Source: Diogma glabrata
Taxonomy: Eukaryota; Arthropoda; Insecta; Diptera; Cylindrotomidae
DNA length: 64,000 nt
NCBI GenBank assembly: GCA_963693315.1
Contig: OY856188.1
Span: 263,061,162-263,125,161, forward strand
Direction of reading: 5' to 3'
Position 1 is the stretch's first letter; each line of letters starts with the position of its first letter. This document shows, piece by piece, positions 56,740 through 64,000 of this stretch. Made by a program: the position numbers and the translations under genes. The notes under the pieces are model-generated. The model did no database searches and had not been told where the DNA came from. It saw nothing but the letters and a program-made list of their open reading frames with translations.

Positions 56740-57215
56740 TCCCCTTTTTGTTTTTTTTTGTTTTTTTTTTTTAAAGATTTTATTTTCAGGGTTTCTTAAC
56801 CCTTTTTATTTAATTTTTTTTTTTGTTTTTTTTTAATTTTTATTTTTAATTTTTATTTTAATTTTTTTTTTTAATTTTTTAATTTTTTGTTTTTTGTTTT
56901 TTTTTGTTTTTTGTTTTTTTTTTAATTTTTTTTAATTTTTTTTTAATTTTTTTATTTTATTTTTTCCTTTTCAGTGCGCTTTTTGTTTTTTTTTTCATTT
57001 TTTTTTAAAAGATTTTATTTTCAGGGTTTCTTAACCCTTTTTATTTAATTTTTGTTTTTTTGTTTTTTTGTTTTTTTTAATTTTTTTTTTTTAATTTATT
57101 TTAATTTTTTTTTATATTTTGTTTTTGTTTTGTTTTTTGTTTTTTCTTTAATTTTTTTTAATTTTGTTTTAATTTTTTTATTTTATTTTTTCCTTTTCAG
57201 TGCGCTCTTTTGAAA
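56740..57215. repeat. T-rich tandem duplication, period ~235 bp
   Basis: AAGATTTTATTTTCAGGGTTTC followed by TTAACCCTTTTTATTTAATT occurs at 56773 and 57008. TTCCTTTTCAGTGCGCT occurs at about 56966 and 57190. Between the markers lie long T runs broken by single A or G. Length differences in the T runs hide the period. Open frames here are translations of poly-T. Confidence 0.8.
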
Positions 57216-58726
57216 TCTGATTTTTTTTCATTTAATTTGTATCGCAAAAAAATGGCGGAAAAAATGAATGCCTCACATTGAATAAATATATAAGGAAGAA
57301 TAATTACGTGTGGCTACACGAATATTTTTTGAAGTATGTAATTTGTATATCTGTGCGTTCTTCATCCATTACATTTGACATATTTCGTTTTGTATTTTAA
57401 AATAAAACGATAGCTTTTATCCGAAATTCCACTTTAAGATATTCAAATTAAACAAAATTTATAAAAATTATAGTTTAAATTAAGGTTTTACAAAACAATT
57501 ATTAGTATGTGTGCAGTAGTTTATTTATAAAAATGAGGTGTTGCGTTAAAATATGTACAAATAATCTTAAATACACTGAAATTTGATCATCGAATTTCAT
57601 ATCAATGATTAGAATATTTTTACTAATACTACGCATAAAAAGGGTTAAGAATGATGTTTTAACAAAAACATAAAGTATTTGCTTTACAAAAACTGTTATT
57701 TTCTACTTTAATTTTATATTTTATTACCCTACATAAATGCAATTTTTCTTAATCCATTGTTGTCAAACTAAATTTCAAACGCTATCACAGCCGAATATAA
57801 GGTGTCCTTAAAGTAATTCAATATGATTGAAATTTGTGTTGTATGGACAATTAAAAATATTTATATTTGGAAATATAAGGAAATATTTTATTCAAACAAA
57901 TTAGGCTTTTAAATTTATGTGTAACATTTATTATTTCTTTTATTTATTTTGAAAATATAAATATGCAAATTGTAAACAGTACCACCCAGCTAGAATGCAA
58001 ACACTATAATACTTCACCAATACTAAAAACTAGATGCTTCACTCAAAATGTCTAGTTACTCTTCCTTAGATATTTATTCAATGATGCCTCATTTACAAAT
58101 TCAATCACACATATATTTTCATTTTACAACTTCAAAATACGACCGCAATTTGCATTTGTTGCAATGACGTTACTAAAAATATTCGTCTAAGAAACATTCA
58201 TAACGTATTAGAAAATCCTAGACATAAAAATCATAAATCAAATATTTGTGTATTTATGCCTGAAAGTTCTATTCACATTTTGCATACATGTTTCTGTAAA
58301 GAATGCTTTGAAAATGTTAAATTAAAACAAATATGTATGACGTTAGCACTCAAATGCTTTTAAACTTCAACTTAATTTAAAATATCACTAGAATATATAA
58401 AACACTAGAATATATAAAACAAAAACTTAAAAAGTAGTAAAGTAAAAACGTGCACGAAATATGTATAGACACGTGAACCATGCACAGAATGTTGGTCGGG
58501 ATAATCAAAGCAAACCTAGCGGATAAAAATTTTTTTTGAATAAAAATGTGTTGTGTGCTTAGAGTAAAATATTTATTATATGTATTTATTATATATAGAG
58601 AAACCATAACTTCAAAATTGTATGAAGAGAAACATAAAAAATGGTGATCGCTGATATATCATATTCCATTTCTATTTTCTCCATTTTGATTTGTTTTTAT
58701 TTACAACCACAAACTTTTTTATTAAA
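57216..58726. other. AT-rich stretch without recognised genes
   Basis: Nothing recognised. Confidence 0.55.
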
Positions 58727-59530
58727 TTATAATTTTTTTTTTTTTATTAAAAAGTGTTGTGTAGTAGGAATTACAAAATGTGTCACAACAACACATAGAT
58801 ACCTTTTAAGACCTAGGTCCCACAGCAACATGCGTCTTGAGGTATAGGGACGCTTTTTTTTAAATATTTGTGGATTGAAGGCACTCGAGACTATTGATTC
58901 GGGCAAAGCATTCCATTTGTACGATGTACGCACAAAGAAATCCCTTTGTATTTTATTACTATGACAGTGAGTAATCTCGACAGTCCGACCGCCTGCACAA
59001 ACCGATTGACGAGTCAAACGGGTAAAAACATATGTCCGAGACATTATGGACCTGATTTCATCCGAGCACTGCTGGTGACGATATTTATAAAAAACAACTA
59101 GATCAGCAGCAGTGCGAAGATATTGTAGGGAATCAAGATCTAATGTTAAATTTCGATCACCAACAATTCGTATAGCACGCTTTTGAACAGAGTCCAAAAG
59201 AGCCAGGATAGTAACAGATGCAGCGCCCCAAACTTGACATAATATTCCATACAGGGACGAATATAGGACTTATAAAATTGGAGTAATTGATGCGAAGTAA
59301 AATATTTTTTACATCTATTGAGGAGGCCGAGTTTTCTTGACGCGCTCTTTGCCACGGCCATTATATGATCGTTGCAGAGAAAGTCATTAGATATTGTGAC
59401 TCCCAATAAACGAATGCTTTCACATTCGTCTATTTGGTCGTCACACATATTAATTGAAACTAGGAGGGCCCGGCGTGCCTCGCTACGCTTATAAATAAAG
59501 TTTTTGCGTAGACATTTTGTTAGCGGCCTG
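58727..59530 (-). pseudogene. CR1/L2-like LINE reverse transcriptase C-terminus
   Basis: Two minus-strand frames overlap at about 59197-59225. The first encodes ECESIRLLGVTISNDFLC, KSASRKLGLLNRCKKYFT and YKSYIRPCMEY. A 1-bp shift near 59225 leads to ALLDSVQKRAIRIVGDRN, ADLVVFYKYRHQQCSDEI and the final RTSYKWNALPESIVSSAFN. This run is the post-palm C-terminal part of many CR1/L2/Daphne-type LINEs. The palm and endonuclease are missing (5' truncation), and an A-rich tail (T run on the plus strand, 58734-58750) marks the 3' end. The exact clade is uncertain. Confidence 0.75.
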
Positions 59531-59800
59531 CGGGGTCTGCGGGGGAAAATTAATGTCTTATTTGACATTTGAAGGGTTTTTGAAAATTTCAATATGGCGG
59601 TCTGTCCAAAATGGCGGCGATTATAGTGTAACAACCTTCCTTGGTCCAAGACCTTTCCAACGATGTATCATATGTGGGGTCTGCGATGGATCATATGGGC
59701 TATACGCGAGGACAAAAAAGCGTTACAATATATATATCATATCAATATATATATCAACATATATATCTGGAAGGACTGAATAGAAATAAAAGATTTTAAA
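59531..59800. other. Unclassified GC-richer sequence upstream of the LINE tail
   Basis: CCTGCGGGGTCTGCGGGGGA, GGCGGTCTGTCCAAAATGGCGG and GGTCCAAGACCTTTCC do not belong to the LINE protein. This may be another repeat into which, or next to which, the LINE inserted. A (TATATATCA)-type run is at 59730-59770. Confidence 0.35.
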
Positions 59801-60299
59801 AAATGTATCTATTGTTATAAAAAGAAAAAGAAATTTATTAAAAGTGCTTTATAATCAATTAGTGTTATCATTCGTTTTCACCTCCCACTTATATATTGTA
59901 TTTTAAGAAAAAAAGGAAATATTCGGGATTGTGAAATAACAAGTGAATGGGTTCTCGAAAAATACCGATATCATTGGCATGTGATATAGAAGTTTTAATA
60001 GTTTTGTTACCGTTTCTCGTCCAACTGCATTGAATATAGAAGACGGTCAGCTGTATGACGAAGAAGTTTATCGATGTAGAGTTGATTTTCTAATTCGCCA
60101 ACAAGTAATCACAGTTTCAACCTTACTGTTATTGCGAGTTTTGTTTGCAAAAAGATCAAGGAAAATAAAATTTGCTGATCAAAGACAATAAGTTTGTTTT
60201 TGACGACATACAAGGACGAAAGTCGTCTCCAACATCCATCATCAGCGCAAAGATCAACAAATTAAGATAAGTTTATGTTTAAATTTTATTTTTTTAAAT

Positions 60300-60660
60300 T
60301 CATTAAATTTTGTTTGAATTATTTTAGACCATAGGGGCTTGTAAATTATCTTAGTGTTATATTAGAGATTTTTCGGTGTGTGAAGCCCACACAACGTCCG
60401 TTTCATTCGAATGTCATTTAAAATTAGTGAAACTCCCTTGGATATATAGATACCCTAGGTATATATTCTATTAGTGAAAAGTCCTTCGTTACAAAGGCAC
60501 AACACAAATTCAAGAGCGTCTGTCCCAAAGTGGGCGGCTCACTTGTCAGTGTCTGTCTTCATGTTAAAAACAGCATTTTATTTTACCTGGCAGTCGGTCT
60601 AAATGCTAAGAGATGAAAACTTCGAAAATAAATCAACAATGAGAGTAAAATAGGATCAAA
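60300..60660 (+). other. Possible 5' leader of the R1-like LINE
   Basis: Less AT-rich sequence with no coding potential precedes the Gag-like frames. Assigned only by position. Confidence 0.25.
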
Positions 60661-60667
60661 CCTTACG

Positions 60668-62900
60668 TTGCAGGCAATAGGAATCCCAGTACCAGCGACT
60701 GTACGAAGTGATCAAGCACGCTCCCAGTCGTCGAAACCCAGCGACTGCAATGATACAGTGGTGACAAATTTGACTGCTGTACCAGCTACTTCTACAAGTG
60801 ATAATCAAAAGAAGCCAGAGCTGGCATTTGCCAGAGTAATAAGAAGGTCACCATTAAAAATAAGCGTTAGCTTGATCGACAGTCCATGCACATCCGCTGG
60901 ACTGCAAGCATATAACAATAAAATGTGCCAAAATTGCCTCCTTTACCATCTACAACGAAAAGTGCAACCCAAACCGTTACCAAGCGTCTGGATCTAGGTA
61001 TTGCGAAAACGAACAACATCAGTAGATCACCCTTAAACATCACGCGAAGGCAGTTAATCCAAAACAACCAGCAATCAACCATGTGATACCAATAGGAGGT
61101 ACATAGAGTATCAATAATGGCATAGACACTTAATTGGTAGTTAGTTGTAAAATTCAACAGCAACAGGTGAGGACATGAGAGTTCAACTGCCTTCGCCAAA
61201 AAAAGTAAAACGACCAACAGGATCTTGAAAGAAACTAAATCAATATCCTAGTAGAATGTGATCAAGTCAAGAGAACAGCAGATAGAGCCCTTGAACTAAA
61301 GCGTGCTTCCTGTTGTAGCATTCGAAGTGGAGTGGTAGTCCGCGAGAAGACGTTAAAGGTGGGAAAAAAACGCGTTCTGTAGAGCCTACGCGAAACGAAG
61401 CACGCAAACCTAGTAAAACAGCAACACGGTCGGATCCTAGAATAATATATAAGTCCGGTGAAAAAAGTTATGCGCAAATGCTAGAAGAGATGAAAGCGAA
61501 CCCAGAACTGAAAGAACTCAGGGAGTGTGTCACTAAAATTAGAAAAACAGCTGAAGGCGAACTGTTTCTTGTACTTAAAAAAGGTGAATACAATCAAAAG
61601 CTTAAAGGGGATGCAAAACTAGCACTAAGTGACCCGGCAAATGATAGGTCAGTCGCGACATAGACGGCACGCGTGGCAACGCAGAAAATATGTGCAGTAC
61701 AAACCGGACCAAATTCCTTACAATTGGGCCTATTCAAACTAATGCAATCAAATCTTTAAGGGCAATGCGATGCAATGCATTGAATGATCAGCGCATGCGT
61801 TTGTTGCCTTTGGAAATATAAAAATTGGATGAGTAAGATGCAGATTGTGCGAGCGAATCACTTCAGCTTGCTGATTTATATGCCTTGACTACGAGAAAGT
61901 AGCAGGTCACTGTAAAAGTGATGTGGAGTAAACGGGTTATATGTTTTAGATGGGGAGGAATTGGACATAAATCGAAAGACTTTAAAGAACTCCCAAAATA
62001 TGCTCTTTGCCTTCCAAAAATCACAAAGAGTAATATGTATTCTACCAAATGCAGTAGAATTCCAGCCTAGAAAAAAGCGCTAAAGCCGATTTCTTCCCGT
62101 AATGGTTAGAGGTATCTGGAAAAATATTCACCACTTCGAGGCAGCACAGAACATACTGACACAGACCGTTAGGGTCTAGAACGTGGACGTTGTATTGATT
62201 TGCGAACAATATAGAACTCCTGTTGCCAATAGGAACTGGGATTAAAACAGGACGAACAAAGAGTTGGAAGAAATAGAAATCAGAATTCAGTCTCTGAAAA
62301 AGGTCTCTTAGAGACAGAAAATATATTAAGAAAAATAGAATATTATTAAAGTGTATAAGAAGGTTTTAATCAAAAATTTTCATTAAAGAATTGGAGTTGC
62401 AATGCTCTTCCGTTTGAACGTATATCTAGTTGTCAGCATGAGGGTTTTCTTTATACCAAAATCAAAGGTGTTCACTTCTACAGGTGCTACATTTCTCTTA
62501 GTGCTTCACTGGACAAATTTGTAGAAATAGTTGACCGATTAATTGCAGACGTCAGAGGGAGGTCACTCGCTATAGTAGCGGGTTATTTTAATGGGGCCAT
62601 TGAATAGGGAAGTAAACGTACTAACTCTAGAGGTAGGGCATTACTTGAGGTATTTGGCAGACTTGATCTAGTCCTGCTCATCCATTTTACCACGGTGACA
62701 TTTATTAAAGGAAAAAGAGGTTCAATTATCGATATCCCTTTTGCAAGTAGGACACTCTCGAGAAGAGCAAAATAGGAGATATCTGATTTGAATACGCATA
62801 CTGATCGTCGTGCATATTTGAAATCCAGCCACCACAATTGTTTGAAAGACCCCAAATCCAGCGGAAGCCGCAGCAAAATCGGTGGGAAATCAAAAATTTG
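60668..62900 (+). pseudogene. R1-like LINE remnant (Gag and endonuclease)
   Basis: ORF1 remnants: a Ser/Pro/Thr-rich segment (60668-60997), then SYAQMLEEMKANPELKELRE and IRKTAEGELFLVLKKG (61466-61600), the conserved Gag block of R1/TRAS-type LINEs. A zinc-knuckle relic follows (about 61935-61995; ICFRWGGIGHKSKDFKE, where the second and last Cys are Trp and Phe). ORF2 remnants: an endonuclease N-terminus EAAQNILTQTVR with a degraded WP/EQYR region (about 62140-62215), then FYRCYISLSASLDKF and VAGYFNGAI, where the catalytic GDFN Asp is Tyr, SKRTNSRGRALLEVF, and THTDRRAYL, where the usual SDH box ends in Arg. RT is absent. At least seven frameshifts or stops; long dead. Confidence 0.72.
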
Positions 62901-63500
62901 ACATAGAGATTATGGACTACAATCTACATCGTTGAATGTATGCCAATACTGTCACATTCGACTTTTATTTCGAAATAAATAGATTCTTGCAGTATCTATT
63001 ATCCAAGGGTTTATTTTAAATTTTTAAAATAATACAGGAATGTACGGGTTAGAACGCGGACTGTAACCCAACAAAAGATCTCTAAAGAACAAAGATAATT
63101 TATTTATGACGTTTCATTATGACTTTTAGAACAAACAAAAATAATTTATTAATCTAACATGTAAACTAGAATTAACATTGAGAGAAATGATAAAAAACAA
63201 TAATGTTGATTGTATTCTTCCTTGGTGTCAACTTCCAATCAACATGTTTTACACAACAGGTTTTTTTTTTGTTTTTTCAGCCAAAAATTATATTTATGCC
63301 ACAAACGCTGTTTAACATAACGATATTATAGTGGACGTGAAGATCTTCAGTAAATACGAGGCAACAAAAATGTGCCACTTTCGCAAAAAGCAAATATTCG
63401 TGTAGCGGTTTAATTAACACGAATATAGATTTCAGCCAACGTGCTGACGCCCGCAACAATTTCCAACTCCATATATCAATAAAAACATGTTACATATTAT
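62901..63500. other. AT-rich stretch without recognised genes
   Basis: Nothing recognised. Confidence 0.5.
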
Positions 63501-63504
63501 GGCA

Positions 63505-63640
63505 TGAACTCACCCACCAATCATCGTCGTTTGACCATTCGGTGCACTCCTCCGCTTTGAAACAATAGATTTGGCCCTTTTAAATCCTTGTCATCTTGCC
63601 TTTCTCGAACCACCGCCATATCGTTTACAACATATAATTT
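63505..63640 (-). other. Possible host exon with 5' splice site
   Basis: On the minus strand a GC-richer block (about 63630-63515) ends in TTGGTGGGTGAGTTC, a near-consensus splice donor. ATG at about 63621, in a good start context (G at -3, G at +4), opens MAVVRERQDDKDLKG... for 32 codons and stops just before the donor. Another frame of the same block reads KGQIYCFKAEECTEWSNDD and then WW into the donor, and is also coding-like but open only from about 63581. I cannot decide between the frames and do not recognise a protein. Confidence 0.3.
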
Positions 63641-64000
63641 TTTTTTGTTTCAGTTATATTATTTTTATTTTAGCACAATAAATTTTTAGCATAAACGAGA
63701 AATTAACACTATTAGAATAAGAAAAATAACACCAATTTTGACAATAAATTAATTTAAAACATTTAATGAGAATAAACAAATATAATATACATTTTTTTCA
63801 ATAACAACTTTCACTTGATTATTTAAATTTACATGATCAATCTATTTTTAAGTTCTAATCACAACTCAGCGTAAAATTAAAAATGTTTTTCCTTTCATAA
63901 TTTTTAATTACTCTAAACAAGAAAGAAGGAAGAGTTGATTGCATGAAACAGATGCTCGTTATTCATATTGTTATACACAAAACGTTTATAAAAATTCATT
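63641..64000. other. AT-rich stretch at the window edge
   Basis: Nothing recognised. Confidence 0.5.

Overview
This window looks like nuclear DNA from an arthropod, most likely an insect. It is strongly AT-rich (roughly 70% A+T by eye, not computed) and has no operons or closely packed genes. Nearly all recognisable coding sequence belongs to decayed eukaryotic transposable elements: Crypton, hAT, Helitron, Penelope, RTE, R1-like, CR1/L2-like, Ty3/gypsy and Ty1/copia. I found no complete host gene. Only two short stretches (29.1-29.5 kb and about 63.5-63.64 kb) look like possible host exons, and one of these sits inside a transposon.

Layout. 0-6 kb: a dispersed LTR-like repeat interrupted by tandem repeats and an internally deleted Crypton tyrosine recombinase. 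6-11.3 kb: a TA-flanked long-TIR MITE, a 143-bp hairpin, and a 1,084-bp non-autonomous hAT element with a perfect 8-bp target-site duplication (TSD). 11.3-17 kb: a Helitron N-terminal fragment between inverted copies of a 220-bp repeat, a repeat with three ~283-bp tandem units, and a 2.2-kb element with ~265-bp TIRs. 17.6-19.7 kb: a fold-back hairpin and a head-to-head Penelope-like pair with 698-bp arms that look identical. 20.6-26.2 kb: nested insertions. A near-intact RTE LINE (12-bp TSD, one frameshift just before the YADD motif) lies in a tandem-repeat element, which in turn splits a repetitive arthropod gene of the 'LPPLHIKLG' type.

27.85-29.85 kb: a long-TIR element carrying a 70-bp tandem repeat and a small exon-like ORF. 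30.07-30.97 kb: a 0.9-kb (AAGACC)n array. 33-34.5 kb: a second partial MITE copy and repeats with a tRNA-like segment. 35.7-37.6 kb: a decayed gypsy pol on the minus strand. 39.6-44.8 kb: a gag-like remnant, the second copy of the LTR-like repeat, and a rearranged gypsy fragment in which RT is followed by protease. 49.9-52.8 kb: a copia pol on the minus strand whose RT frame runs into an ~835-bp array of a 9-bp unit. 56.4-57.2 kb: a tRNA-Glu-like SINE head and a T-rich tandem block. 58.7-59.6 kb: a CR1/L2-like LINE tail. 60.3-63 kb: an R1-like LINE with inactivated endonuclease residues.

The elements show a time series. The Penelope pair and the RTE look young; copia and gypsy carry scattered stops and active-site changes; R1, the Helitron piece and the Crypton are old. 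No genes here form a working pathway together. Family names rest on motif recognition by eye. No database search was possible, so clade names carry the confidences given.
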